From Delphinella strobiligena (lineage: Eukaryota > Ascomycota > Dothideomycetes > Dothideales > Dothioraceae), in the NCBI GenBank assembly GCA_009982845.1, contig JAADKB010000010.1, positions 62,001 to 126,000 of the forward strand: 64,000 nucleotides of DNA. The letters run 5' to 3'. The stretch's first letter is position 1; every line of letters starts with the position of its first letter. A program made the translations under genes and the position numbers. Of the stretch, positions 1 through 10,672 are shown piece after piece. The notes beneath the pieces are model-generated. The model ran no database searches, was not told where the DNA came from, and saw only the letters and a list, made by a program, of their open reading frames with translations.

Positions 1-3000
1 ACGGAAGTGATAGGTGTTTTGCGGAGTGTATTCGGTAGAAATGTTGTGACCACCATCACTGTCAACCTTGGAGGTGGTCGACTGCCGTCGCTCAGCTTCA
101 TCTGCGCTAACGTAGTTCTTGCCGTCACGCAACAACTCTTCAATTCGTTCTTGAATCTCGTCATCATTTTCCCCGGGCGATCCAGGTGTCAAATTATCTC
201 CAGCGTCGTATTGCTGCAATGGTTCTTCCTTTGCCTTTTGTCGTTCTTCGACAATGTCTAGGATGAACTTCACAGCCCTACGAGACATGTAATAGACGAA
301 ACCCCGCCGTTGACCCACCTGATGGGTGTAGCGGAGTATAATGTTCCGCAGAGAGTTGTTCCACTTGATTTGTGGATTGTGAACCACGAAGCGGTTATTG
401 AAATCGCTCATGTAGTCCGTAAAAGGTGACGACTCCATGTTGGCGCTGTCCGAAGCCGGCTTCTCAGTCGAGCTGCCTTCATCTGGATAATCGTCCGCTG
501 TCTCCAGTGTTGGCACGAGCGACGCATCATCGTGCTCCAATCGTCGCAGAAGGACTCGATGCATGTCGCCAAGAAAAGTGTGCTTCCTTTGAAGAGCCTC
601 AGTATGATTTTTGAGAGCCTCCAGACTTTCAACCAGGGCAGCGTTCTCAGTATCCCGTACGATTTTGAGTTCCTGCTCGCCGACAGCATGTTCGTTCTCC
701 GCAATCTGCTCCTCAATCTTGTCAAGCCTAGCTCGGATGAGCTCAGCCTGAACTCGACGGGGATCATTTTTCTCGGAAATGACGCAAAAGTGTGTAGGCT
801 CGTCACCAAAGGGACTGGTCCTTGTTGGATCTCCAGATACAGTATCCCCGTGATCAGTTTGTCGGAAATAGGTGAAACGGGGCCCGAATGTAAGAGGTAG
901 AATCTTAGTCTCCGGGTTAGACTCTGCAGGAAGAATCCAGTCCAGTTCCACAAAGTCGTCCATATCTATCCAAGTAAAGTCATTGTCTGGTATTGTGAAC
1001 TTTGACATGTCAACCTTTGATGCGTTCGGGGCTTGGTACTGCGCAAGGCTTTCGTCATCAGCCTCGTCAATATCTTTGGAGCTGGTGCCTGTGATTGTAG
1101 CAGAGATTGCGCGAATATCGGCAGAGATAAAGTCCAGTTGAGCTTGATTAATCTTCATCTGTGTTGTTCGTTTCGGCTTGGCATCTCCGTGTCCCGGAAT
1201 TTCGAAGGTCTCTCTTCGCTGATGTAGATCCAACATGAAACTGTCTAATTTCATCTTCAAGCCCGTTGCGTAGACTACGTCAGACTGATAGTCTTCTGCA
1301 TCTTTGTGCTTGTAAATATGACTCAAAAAGAGAGGCGAAAACAGCAGGCTATACTTGATCGTTGCGAGGTGACGGCCAAACTTCTTGCTGGAATTTTCTG
1401 TGTTGGACCACAATGGACCTTGCCGGACGGGCAAAGACATGACTCCCGAGAATAGAGACCACCAGTCAAAGAAATGGGTGAAGAAGCGTGGTGTGAGATG
1501 AACAGAGTTGTAGTTCTTCGACGGCTTGAGGTTAGAGACATTCCAATCGCGGTCTTGAGGAGCCACGATTGCAATCGACATGTGAATGTGATGGCTCCGG
1601 AATGTCCTATAGGCATCGAATGTCTTCCCTGGTGGAGCTTTGGCGTGGTCTGGATGCTTGAGAACAACGCTGTAATGTGGACAGAAGTCAAAGGTTCGCT
1701 GGCCATCTTCCAGGTCTCGTTCGAACATCAGCCCAACAAGCCAACGTACGTTTCCAGATAACTTCATGACGACCTTCTTGAAAGCCGTAGAGTTCTTCGT
1801 GCTGGTAGTGCTCGAGGCTCCACTGAGATCTCCGTCGCCACCACTTGATGAAGCTTTTGCGAACTTGTTGAAGTCTGGGACCGCAAGCAAGTAATCACCG
1901 CTTTCTACGCTCAGGAACTTGCGCGGGTCCTCGTCTTGCGCTATCTGCAACCGAACATTGTTTCGCCATACCATCACGAATCCTGCACCATTGCCAGTAA
2001 CAATGTATGGACTACGAGAGCCTTTCAAGCAGAGATGTACATCGCCGTCGCCCTTCCATGCGATTTCAATCCGTGAGTGGAAGGTTAAACGGATTTTGTC
2101 CCAAAAGCCTACCCTCTCCGAAGGATCCATTGGCGGCTTGGTAAAATTCTCGATGACCTGCATCATGTCCTGTATTGCAGGTTGGTAAGATGTACCCCAG
2201 GTTATTCTAGTCGGTGCACTTGAGTTCACTTCGATTTTCATGTCTGAGTATGTCTTGACGGCTGAAATTGTTCGCCGGACGTCGATCGCAAAGCGCTTTG
2301 CAACATCATTTTTGCCGAGCTTGTCTTCAGGACAAATCACGACATTTATGTGACGTTGTGAATCAAGATCCTGGAACTCCTCAGCAATCACAAAGTCGGT
2401 GGTGAGAGAGAGACTCGACAATCGAGGTGATTGTCCTGGCGTGATTGCTGGTATGTGAACAAAAGGTAGTGGGTAATCGCGGAGAGATATCCTGGCCTCA
2501 CCCATGGTCACTTTGAGGCCCATTGGCACAAGAAGACCGTATTTCATGTCCATGGGCATGCCCTTTCCAACGTCGTGCAAGAATTTCGGATACTCGTCGA
2601 GTGCGAATGATGGTTTATCCACGATAATACCAACATCGCTGATTATTGCACACAGGAGAGCTGGCCGCTGAGGAATGCCCACAATAGCTTCGTGTTGCTC
2701 AATTTCCTCCGGAAGCTCGTCGATACCCATAAGCAGCTGCCGCAGATCTTTTATGAGGTGGCCTTGTTCATACAAGGCTCGATCGATCCGCTTTTTCCAG
2801 CTCTCAGCGTTGAATTTCTGCAGCTTTTCGAAAGCTTTGTCAATACTGACATGGCCAGTTCCACTCAATTCACATCTGCCGTCGGCATCGTAGCGCATCC
2901 TGCGTCCACGTCCTCTTGTGCCGTGTTTTGGAGAGTCTTCGCGGATCGATTTATGGTAGCTCTTGCTTCGTTTTCTGCCAATGGTCTCTGCTTGCGATTC

Positions 3001-6000
3001 GCTTCGGCTGCGAGTTGAGGCTTGAGCAGATGTTGCTCTCATTCGCGAGCTGCCTCTCCGCTGACTAGGAGTCTCCATCTTTTTGACCTTTAGCCGGAAC
3101 GCCTCCGCACGAGCAAGCCGCTGCTGTTGTTCTATGAGGCCGACCCGGTAGATGGTACCAAGCTTCCACTCAAAGGGACTGTCTTCGATTTCGAAGACCA
3201 AGACTTGACTGCGCACAGAAATTCTAGGAACCTTTTTTGGACCCTCGGGATGTTTCGCCAAAATGTATTCATCACTGCCGGTCTTGAAGTGATGATGTAG
3301 TTGTTCGCTCGCTTTGAGGACATTAATGATGTTGTCCAAGACTGCATGCAGTACGAGGCCGTGAGGAACACCCAGGCGGATAGCTTCAGTAGAGATGTCA
3401 ATTGACTTTTCTTCTTGGACTTGGTTCCCGTGCTTGAGCCTCATTTCGCGAAGATCTAAGCGTAGAGCCTTGATACTAATGATTCGACTCCATACAGAAT
3501 GCATACCCGGTGTACCGGCATAAAGACGAACAAGCTTGGCACGAGCAAAGGGAGTAGCCCATCTGTGGCGTCCTGCATCAATGCCGAATATCTGCAACAT
3601 CAATGGTGGATCCGAAGGCATCTCAGCCTTGACTTGAATAAGATTGGCTTTGAAATCAAGTGTGGTGATCTCGTCGAGAGTAGGTCGATTCGGACTCGGG
3701 GTTCGCGAGGGGCGATCTGCCATACCAGAATGCTGCCTTTTCTGCTCTGGGTCTAGTGAATCTGAGCCTGGAACGACAAACATTCTGCGGAATGTCAGAA
3801 TGGCGACGCCTATTGCGAAATAGTTGTAGATGGAATATTGGATTTGTAAACTTTTCGCATGCGAGTTCACATGGAAGAGCGGACCATGTGCATCGGTTGA
3901 TGTTGAGAAGGCCACTTCGAATTTTGGAAGTGCGACGAAGGGGTCCGTTGTCGAGTCAGGCACGGAGTCGATGATGAAGCCCTCAAGGTCTTGAATGTGC
4001 AATGCCAGACGTCTGCCATCAGTTGGATTTTTTGGTCTCCGGCGTGGGTGATGGGTGGGTGTCATAGCACGTTCTTCTCTTCCTCTAGAGATTGACCTGG
4101 TTATTGACCTTGACCTACGCTTCGGCACGTAATCAAAGACATCATCCCGATGAGCCTTGTACTCTGCAGACCATGACTCCAGGTGCAAAGCGAAGCCTCT
4201 CGAGTACTTCGAAACGTGGGTATCGATTCCAGCAAGTTCAACATTGAAGTCTGAGCCTTTCAGGTTGACATGGTGTACCCAGGCAGGTATAAGCCTGAGG
4301 AAGCTAGGTTTTCTGATCTCGGGGGCTTTGTTTGTTATCGTGGTTTCTTTCGTCAATGCTTGAACAATTTGTCGGAGACCCTCGGAAATCTCTGGGCGCA
4401 CGAGAAAGACGGAGAAACTCTGGAAATTGGCAGAGGTATGAACAGTCATTTCTGGTAAGGCGCTTACGTCAAGCTTGACCTCCACAGTATCCGTCTGTAG
4501 TAGATCATGCTTGTCGCCAGCATTGGATTGATAATACAGGGAGTGAGAAGTCTGCCTATAAGAGACAGCGACGTTGTAGTGAGACTCGGTCTCTGCGGAA
4601 TGTGCAGCCTCGATGTCCATGGCCATGGTCGAGGTGGAGGAGATGAGCAAGTCGTAGTCGGCTTCGGAGCCGAATGACGGGTTGAGAGGTGGGAGTGAGA
4701 CGCGAATGACGGGCTCTTGCACAGCCATCTTTATATTTGCTTTGGGTAGAAGGCGAGAAATCAAGCCCGTCGGGGAGACGGAGGGCTTCTGCGGACCAGA
4801 GTCGGAGCTCTCCCGAGCCTTCGCAATGGCGAGTAGCAAGGGCAAATGCTTTGGATCAAGATCTAGCGATGGAGAGGTGCAAACAAAATTGGCGAACAGG
4901 ATGTTGTTGTTTCTTTCGCGGGCGTCGAACTCATCGGCATATTGCACCGTCTTGGATGGGAGAGTGGTCTTGATAGTTGCAGTAATCATGGGCACGTACA
5001 ACATTCGCTCGGGATACTCATGGCCATCATCAACACCTGCAGAAATGGAGATGGCGGTCAAAAGGGCTTGATGAGCGACATCCTTGTGCGAAAAATACAT
5101 TCGATGGGCCGGACTTCTTGAATCAAGGCGCAGAAGATCAAGACCGATTTCCTTCACAGCCAAATTCAAGTATGCCTGGTTTGTAGAGGTGGTCAGGGAT
5201 TCGATGCGCTTAGACATGCCGATGAAACCGATGGCAAGCTGGACCTCCTGGATGCCCCTCAATATAGAGCCAATGAATTCTTGAGAGCCTGAAATGCTAT
5301 CGACAATCTTGTCGTCAAGAGTGCTCGTAGGCTCTACCGGCACGTCATTGATGGAGATGGCGGGTGCGTGTCTAAGTGGCGGATTCATCTTGTTGGCTTT
5401 GTCGGCGGCCAGAATCAGATCATCGTAGGGCAAGGTCAATCGGCCGAGTTTGAGGGCAATGCTGGCGTCTCTCAGACCCTCCAAATGGTTGTGTAGAAAA
5501 CCGTGAACACTGAAGGCGCAATAGTCCAAGACCTCCATAGACTCCTTTCCTTCTGGGGTGAAGAGGAAGGTGCGAATGATGCTCTTCCATTCGGCCGGCG
5601 TCTGGGCATCAGGTCTTGCCGTGTGATGCTGAAACAGACGACTTCTGTCGACAGTCTTTGCTCTCGTATCGACGGCCAGAGTGGCCCTCTCAACTCCAAG
5701 TGTACCCACACCTTGTATCGTGACCTTTGCTCCTATGATGACAGTATCGACCAGCTTCATCCATTTAACATGGCGATGTAATTTCTTGAGCTTCTCTTTC
5801 GCCTGAGTCAATTTCCGCCACTTTTCTGGCTGTGTGCCCGGGCTTGTAGGCTCCTCGCCGTACGAGTAAGCCTTGTCTGGCGTGTCCCCATCTTTCTTGC
5901 CGGATTGACCAAGAGCACACAAATCGATAGTGACATGGGGCTCACTGATCTTCAGGCTTATCCATGTTGGCTGTGCAAAGGTGGGCTTGTGAATAGACAG

Positions 6001-6186
6001 GCCAATACCGCGAATGTGTATCCGGATGCCATGACGAGGGGATAAGGAGATTCTTCGAATGCCAGTGTATCCTACGCGCTGGATGCTGATGCCGGTGAGA
6101 ATGCGCAGGACAGCGAAGATGACAAAGGTGCCGAGGTAAGCAGTCACGACAAGTCCAATGACGAACGATACAGAGGGAAGAGGCAT
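1..6186 (-). CDS. FMP27: FMP27/hobbit (BLTP2)-family bridge-like lipid transfer protein, 3' end cut by window edge
   Basis: One uninterrupted frame runs from ATG 6186-6184 to the left edge, giving 2062 codons with no stop and no needed intron. Residues 5-30 form a hydrophobic N-terminal anchor (SFVIGLVVTAYLG). The diagnostic GFWDK element is at residues 1360-1364, followed by the segment that reads IEIAWKGDGDVHL. A WWSLFSG motif and, near the left edge, a conserved block (FTDYMSDFNNRFVVHNPQ) also match the FMP27/SABRE/hobbit family. A basic RS-rich insert lies around residues 660-710. Known family members are very long, rod-like proteins at ER contact sites, thought to carry lipids between membranes along a hydrophobic groove. 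Members are usually 2400-2900 aa, so several hundred C-terminal residues probably lie outside the window. Family assignment is firm. The lipid-transfer role is inferred from the family. Confidence 0.93.
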   Translation of the reverse strand, partial: MPLPSVSFVIGLVVTAYLGTFVIFAVLRILTGISIQRVGYTGIRRISLSPRHGIRIHIRGIGLSIHKPTFAQPTWISLKISEPHVTIDLCALGQSGKKDGDTPDKAYSYGEEPTSPGTQPEKWRKLTQAKEKLKKLHRHVKWMKLVDTVIIGAKVTIQGVGTLGVERATLAVDTRAKTVDRSRLFQHHTARPDAQTPAEWKSIIRTFLFTPEGKESMEVLDYCAFSVHGFLHNHLEGLRDASIALKLGRLTLPYDDLILAADKANKMNPPLRHAPAISINDVPVEPTSTLDDKIVDSISGSQEFIGSILRGIQEVQLAIGFIGMSKRIESLTTSTNQAYLNLAVKEIGLDLLRLDSRSPAHRMYFSHKDVAHQALLTAISISAGVDDGHEYPERMLYVPMITATIKTTLPSKTVQYADEFDARERNNNILFANFVCTSPSLDLDPKHLPLLLAIAKARESSDSGPQKPSVSPTGLISRLLPKANIKMAVQEPVIRVSLPPLNPSFGSEADYDLLISSTSTMAMDIEAAHSAETESHYNVAVSYRQTSHSLYYQSNAGDKHDLLQTDTVEVKLDVSALPEMTVHTSANFQSFSVFLVRPEISEGLRQIVQALTKETTITNKAPEIRKPSFLRLIPAWVHHVNLKGSDFNVELAGIDTHVSKYSRGFALHLESWSAEYKAHRDDVFDYVPKRRSRSITRSISRGREERAMTPTHHPRRRPKNPTDGRRLALHIQDLEGFIIDSVPDSTTDPFVALPKFEVAFSTSTDAHGPLFHVNSHAKSLQIQYSIYNYFAIGVAILTFRRMFVVPGSDSLDPEQKRQHSGMADRPSRTPSPNRPTLDEITTLDFKANLIQVKAEMPSDPPLMLQIFGIDAGRHRWATPFARAKLVRLYAGTPGMHSVWSRIISIKALRLDLREMRLKHGNQVQEEKSIDISTEAIRLGVPHGLVLHAVLDNIINVLKASEQLHHHFKTGSDEYILAKHPEGPKKVPRISVRSQVLVFEIEDSPFEWKLGTIYRVGLIEQQQRLARAEAFRLKVKKMETPSQRRGSSRMRATSAQASTRSRSESQAETIGRKRSKSYHKSIREDSPKHGTRGRGRRMRYDADGRCELSGTGHVSIDKAFEKLQKFNAESWKKRIDRALYEQGHLIKDLRQLLMGIDELPEEIEQHEAIVGIPQRPALLCAIISDVGIIVDKPSFALDEYPKFLHDVGKGMPMDMKYGLLVPMGLKVTMGEARISLRDYPLPFVHIPAITPGQSPRLSSLSLTTDFVIAEEFQDLDSQRHINVVICPEDKLGKNDVAKRFAIDVRRTISAVKTYSDMKIEVNSSAPTRITWGTSYQPAIQDMMQVIENFTKPPMDPSERVGFWDKIRLTFHSRIEIAWKGDGDVHLCLKGSRSPYIVTGNGAGFVMVWRNNVRLQIAQDEDPRKFLSVESGDYLLAVPDFNKFAKASSSGGDGDLSGASSTTSTKNSTAFKKVVMKLSGNVRWLVGLMFERDLEDGQRTFDFCPHYSVVLKHPDHAKAPPGKTFDAYRTFRSHHIHMSIAIVAPQDRDWNVSNLKPSKNYNSVHLTPRFFTHFFDWWSLFSGVMSLPVRQGPLWSNTENSSKKFGRHLATIKYSLLFSPLFLSHIYKHKDAEDYQSDVVYATGLKMKLDSFMLDLHQRRETFEIPGHGDAKPKRTTQMKINQAQLDFISADIRAISATITGTSSKDIDEADDESLAQYQAPNASKVDMSKFTIPDNDFTWIDMDDFVELDWILPAESNPETKILPLTFGPRFTYFRQTDHGDTVSGDPTRTSPFGDEPTHFCVISEKNDPRRVQAELIRARLDKIEEQIAENEHAVGEQELKIVRDTENAALVESLEALKNHTEALQRKHTFLGDMHRVLLRRLEHDDASLVPTLETADDYPDEGSSTEKPASDSANMESSPFTDYMSDFNNRFVVHNPQIKWNNSLRNIILRYTHQVGQRRGFVYYMSRRAVKFILDIVEERQKAKEEPLQQYDAGDNLTPGSPGENDDEIQERIEELLRDGKNYVSADEAERRQSTTSKVDSDGGHNISTEYTPQNTYHFR

Positions 6187-6944
6187 GTTTAGGGGCGTGC
6201 CATGAATTGTCAGGCAGCCAAGACTTGTGAATGTCGGGGGCTTGGCCTATTGTCGAGAGGTGCAATGGAAGTGGTGAGTGGCGGGGTTTATCGAGTGTAT
6301 CAATCGTATCGTTGCAGCACGCGACTGGTGGCCTGGGGGCCTGGAAGGACGAATGAGAAAGTGCCTGGACAGCTGGAATGGATCATTGTCACTCGAGCTG
6401 GCTCGGCGAGTCGGTCAAGCAGGGGCCTCCAGCATTATTATTGTACACTTGTCAGACTTCACCAAAAGTTCACGCGCAGAAAGATGATCCAGGCCGAGCG
6501 TGTTTGAACAACTCTAAAGGTATCCAAAGTGACGTCCGACTTGAGCGACTGAATAATGCGCCGCGCCCGCGACCATCCACTCCCAAGCCGCAAGGGTCCG
6601 GGGGCTGGTTGTGCCAAGCGACTGACGAGCATGACTTACGGACGCTAAATTATGCAGCATTAGACCCTGATGGCGGACTTAGCCGACCTTTACTCCGACC
6701 AAATCTGAAACCAGACACTAGGGTAGTACTGGCAATGCTGCAGGGATGCAGTACTTCGGACGCATCGTGGATCATTGCATCGAACACTTCTCCATGATAT
6801 GAAGGCGTGAAGAGCTCCTGCTATTGCAATGTAAGGTAGCTAATATCCCTGTCCCGCACGCCAGACGCCATCATATGCATTGCCTTGAGCAGCACATGTC
6901 TATGCAGATCGTATCGTCATTTCCAGAATCAAGACGCACTGCCT
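6187..6944. other. intergenic; FMP27 upstream region and CSN5 3' flank
   Basis: This stretch must hold the promoter and 5' leader of the leftward FMP27 gene and the 3' end of CSN5. Short open frames on the plus strand (6202-6507, 6378-6797) have no recognisable domain and look like chance. I see no repeat or RNA gene. Confidence 0.6.
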
Positions 6945-8052
6945 CTAGCCTTCCTTGACTTCCTGCATCTGCATTGTAACATCTTCAATCTCCGATCCTA
7001 ACCTTGTGGTGTTGGTGGTGGGAATGAAGAGTCTCTCCTTGACCTGTGCTGCAAGCAGACCCGTCTTCTCCTCGCTTGCAATCTTTTCCGCCGCCTTGAC
7101 AATCTTTTCCATGGCATTATCATTCTTTCCGCCCGGCCGCATGGACATGGCAGTCCTGGCGCGTGTCGTCTGCCTGACCTGGTCGAGCTTGCCAGCCAGA
7201 TCCTTCATCTGCGAAGTGACGTAGGCGCGGTTGGTGAAGAGTGGCGACGAGGACAAGGTCTGCACCCAGTATTTGTTCCAAAGAGCCTCGAGAATGGTGT
7301 TGTCCAGTGACGACTTGAAATGTGAGACTTCCAACGGGTAGTATCTGTTGGCGTGAGCGCCAAAGTCGGCCGCCTTTGCAAGAGGCACAGCTGCCATTCC
7401 TTCTCCTGTACTTTCGACTCCCTCGGCCTTGTAACCATCTGGATATGTTCTAAAGGCGCCAATTTCGACTTTGCCAGCACTAATGGTTCTGTCGGGATCA
7501 ATGACGACTGCCACAAATGGATCTTGGAACGACTGGTGCGTGTGCTGCGTGGTGACATCGATACCACTGAGCCAGCAGCCATAGCCAGGATGACTGTGAT
7601 ACCATCCTACCGCGTTCTCCATCTGACCGGCCTGTCTGGAATCTTCCATGTACTTGACAATGTATTCGTCTGCCTCGGTGTGTGCGTTGACCCTGGTCTC
7701 TGTTCCCTCGACTGGGAGGCGAATGGCATCGGTGACAATGAACGTCTCTTGCTGAACGTAGCCAATCATCAAGCCCATGATCTCAATGCTGCCTCCGGAG
7801 CGTGCATGCATGACCATCTTCAACAATGCCACAGCGGATATGCGCACATGTTTGAAGTGCTGTGGATCACTACGCCAAGGGTGCTTGTTTCTGATCTCTT
7901 TTTGGTCCTTGTCAGAGTATGAGTAGAGAGCGTCTCTCTGTGCATCTACCAAGTGAATGGCATTCTCCATCTCTGCTCGTGTTAGCCTGAATATGCAGAA
8001 GAGATGGATTGATTCATGGTCATTTACCCCACGTCTTCCTAGCGGAGTCCAT
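6945..8052 (-). CDS. CSN5: COP9 signalosome subunit 5 (JAMM/MPN+ metalloprotease)
   Basis: Exons are 8052-8028 (25 nt) and 7972-6945, joined across a 55-nt intron with GTAAAT donor, GCTAAC branch site and CAG acceptor; the product is 350 aa. The tiny first exon is supported because the spliced N-terminus reads MDSARKTWEMENAIHLVD, the typical CSN5 start. The JAMM zinc site is complete: an upstream Glu in the EIMG segment, then HSHPGYGCWLSGID (His-x-His and Asp ligands). CSN5 is the catalytic subunit that removes NEDD8 from cullins, and in fungi it affects development and secondary metabolism. A cullin-4 gene lies about 18 kb away in the same window, a likely substrate. Downstream residues to about 260 match the MPN domain, and the C-terminal helices match CSN5. 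Very secure. Confidence 0.96.
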
Positions 8053-8505
8053 GATGGTCGTGTTGGAGAAAAGTTCTGAGGTATGATGGAGTTGCTCTTT
8101 CTACCTCATACTCAAGTGAAACAGTCAAGTCGATGATCTCAAAATCAGGGAATGAAGAAGATGTGAAGGTCAGGTTGTATCGGGTGTTTGACTCAGTGAA
8201 CGACCTCAACTGTGCGGAGACGGAAGCTCGACGCTGTGACGAAATGTCTTGGCATTCCCATGTTGCCCGCAATCTAACCTCTTCTCCATGGTTTTCATGC
8301 AGATTATATAAGGTACTACTCGTGGTTCGTCACCTCACCTATCTCCTTGCAAACCATCTCTTTTCTTCTTCTGCTACATCGGTCTTTGCTTGTTGTGATG
8401 TAGCAGTGGCAATTAATTTAAGATTGGGAACAACGACCACAGCCTCAAAACACAGCTATAGAAGCAGTAAGGTGTATATTTCGTTTCACAGGTACGTAAA
8501 TCCAA
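8053..8505. other. intergenic between CSN5 start and MFS transporter 3' end
   Basis: This region contains the CSN5 promoter side. An AT-rich TTATATAA element lies near 8301-8312, about 250 bp upstream of the CSN5 ATG. The open frame at 8133-8576 (+) has no family resemblance and is treated as chance. Confidence 0.5.
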
Positions 8506-9971
8506 TCATATCTTGTTTTTCAAACTCCATCCTCCATGCAATCCACGAGCAACAATCAGCAGAAGTGCTCCAGTAATTGCTGCCGAGCCCGAGAAAGCCC
8601 ACATGGCACTGAACCCATGATTCTTGAGAATGTTTCCTGCCAGGGGAGTTCCTGCGAGCATACCCAACCCTATCGTCGCACATGCCATGCCAATTCGAGT
8701 ACCAGCCGCCTCGCGGTCCGGCGTAATCATGAATCCAAGGGCAGGGATCATCGATACACAAGAGCCTGAGAAGAAGCCATACAGTACGCAAAGTGTCACT
8801 ATGGCCGCCACCGACTTTGCTGCCATGAAGCAAATAGCGAGTACACCCGTGGTAAGGACGGACGGGATGACCACGTTGAACATGCCGACTCTGGCAGCGA
8901 CGAGATTCGGCACAATCCTGCCAAAGATGGACCCAGTTGTAATGATAGAGAGAAGGTAGAACGCCAGGTGCTCCGACGTGATCCGGTACTCGTAGGCGTA
9001 TATCTCCACATAGTAAAAGGGTGTCCACGTTCCGAGGAAGGTGATCATGGATCCAATCACGTATACAGTAAATGCTGGCTCCTTCCAAGCCGCCAGGTCA
9101 AAAAGCTTTCGGCGAGTGTTGGGGAGTACGCGCACACGCATCACGACGTTCGAGATGGCAAGTGTTCCGGCAACAATGAAAGCAATGACCCTTGTCGTTT
9201 GGGCGAACCCTAATCTGGCTTGCAGCTGGTGGAAAGTTATCGGGTACAATGTGCCCCCTGTCGTGCTGTTAGATAGAAATTTTCCGAACTGTGCGGCTTG
9301 AAAACTTACCAAGACCACTACCAGCAGCAGCTAAGCCCATGGCAATAAAGATTTTCTTGTCGCTGAAATATGCATTCAGGACGGCCAGTGAAGGAACAAA
9401 AAGGCAACCCATACCCAAACCGATACAGATTGCCTGAGATAACATAATCTGCCAGAAGGAATGGGATATGCTGGTCAGCATCATGCCGACAAAGATCAGG
9501 GACGATCCGACTGTGATCAGTGTACGGAAATGTCCCGCATCGAAGAGCGGTCCAGTCAGGGCACCGACAAGCAGCATGAGATACGACTGGGCAGATCCGA
9601 TCCATGCGATAGTCGATGGAGAGTAGTCGCGGAGAGGAGCAATCTCGTAGTATGTTTGAAAGGCGCCAAACGCGTTGATGAGACCCCTGAAGATAATGTC
9701 GGATGCAGCTTGTGAAATAGTCATAGGACTTGACGAACCAGGTATTGAACCAAAGAAAGAAAGACCCTAGGACTTGCAGCCAGGCAAGCGTGCCTCCATT
9801 GGGGACAGCGGGGTCCTCGTCACGCTTTTCAAGCGTGCTACTTTGCGAAGAGGAGGCAAGATCGGATGGAACTTTAGTGACTTCAAAGTTGACATCCTTC
9901 TTCTCTTCGAGAGGTAACATGGTTGAAGACTTGGTCGGTGAACTTTGCAGAGGCTCAAGCGTTGCTTGCAT
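8506..9971 (-). CDS. MFS transporter, monocarboxylate-transporter-like (MCH group)
   Basis: Exons are 9971-9739, 9686-9310 and 9257-8506, with two 52-nt introns; the phases fit and give 453 aa. After a Ser/Thr/Lys-rich cytosolic N-terminus of about 60 residues, the protein shows the fungal MCH hallmark: a first helix ending in WFNTW joined across intron 1 to GLINAFGAFQTYY. About twelve hydrophobic segments follow. The set includes WIGSAQSYLMLLVGALTGPL, GLGMGCLFVPSLAVL, and a second half starting near TRVIAFIVAG. Fungal MCH proteins sit in the plasma or organelle membrane, and relatives carry riboflavin, monocarboxylates or unknown metabolites, so the substrate cannot be named. It lies 1.5 kb from the HPPD group, but a role there is not shown. 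Confidence 0.88.
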
Positions 9972-10350
9972 CTTTGCTCAGACGAGTGATTATGTTGTGT
10001 TCTGGTGGTCATGTCGGCGAAGCAACACTCCTTTACCAAGGATTCTCCTACTCCTAATGACTTGAGTGGTTAAGGGAATTATCACATGTCAGACTATGGG
10101 CCTGAGTCGCGGAATCTCCGCCGCTCAGCTGAATGGTAGGATGGTTGGTGGGCTGAAACGTCTCCCGACGTCTAAACCCTCGAAGGTGGCAGTGGCTGCA
10201 TCCTTCTGTTAAGTAATACCCAGCCAGACACAAGCTCCTTCTCCTCTACACTCAGACCTCAGCTTTCAATTGTCTATAAGTCGTGGATAAGTCACTATTC
10301 TATCATCCCTAAAAATCATTGCCGAGAATTTCCGTACACACAAACACAAA
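9972..10350. promoter_or_regulatory. divergent promoter between MFS transporter and small unknown gene
   Basis: A gap of 379 bp separates the ATGs of two divergent genes, so it must serve both. A TATA-like TCTATAAG lies near 10272-10280, about 75 bp before the rightward ATG. No operator can be assigned. Confidence 0.4.
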
Positions 10351-10672
10351 ATGTTCGGATTCACCACACCTTCTAAGGGCTCGGGAGTCAGCACTCCATC
10401 CTCAATGCAAGATGTTCCATCTCCCGCTCTTTCTCTCGAGTCATGGATTCTGGACGTTGAGGATCGCCAAGATAAGCTCGATGCAGTATCTGTCTCACCG
10501 TCCGTTGCCTCCTCGACATCTGAGAAAGTCTTTGGACCTTTGATGAATGGTTCGTTTGTTTGTTCTTCTTGAGGTATGATACCATCTAATCGGTCCAGGC
10601 TTTTTCAGCATCGAGAGTTCGCTGGCATTCGACTTTGTTTTCCCTAGTCTTGAGGATGTGTTTCCGCAATGA
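10351..10672 (+). CDS. small hypothetical protein (90 aa), two exons
   Basis: Exons are 10351-10549 and 10599-10672, with a 49-nt intron starting GTTCGT and ending CCAG. Splicing converts an early stop in intron sequence into a clean 90-aa frame ending EDVFPQ. The protein is rich in Ser, Thr and Pro in its first 55 residues (MFGFTTPSKGSG start), with an acidic/hydrophobic block SWILDVEDRQDKLD and a C-terminal hydrophobic stretch IESSLAFDFVFPSL. There is no signal peptide, transmembrane helix or family I recognise. The ATG context (cacaaaATG) is good. It lies divergently from the MFS transporter. The model rests on phase and splice consensus only; it could be a conserved small fungal protein or a chance frame. 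Confidence 0.55.
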
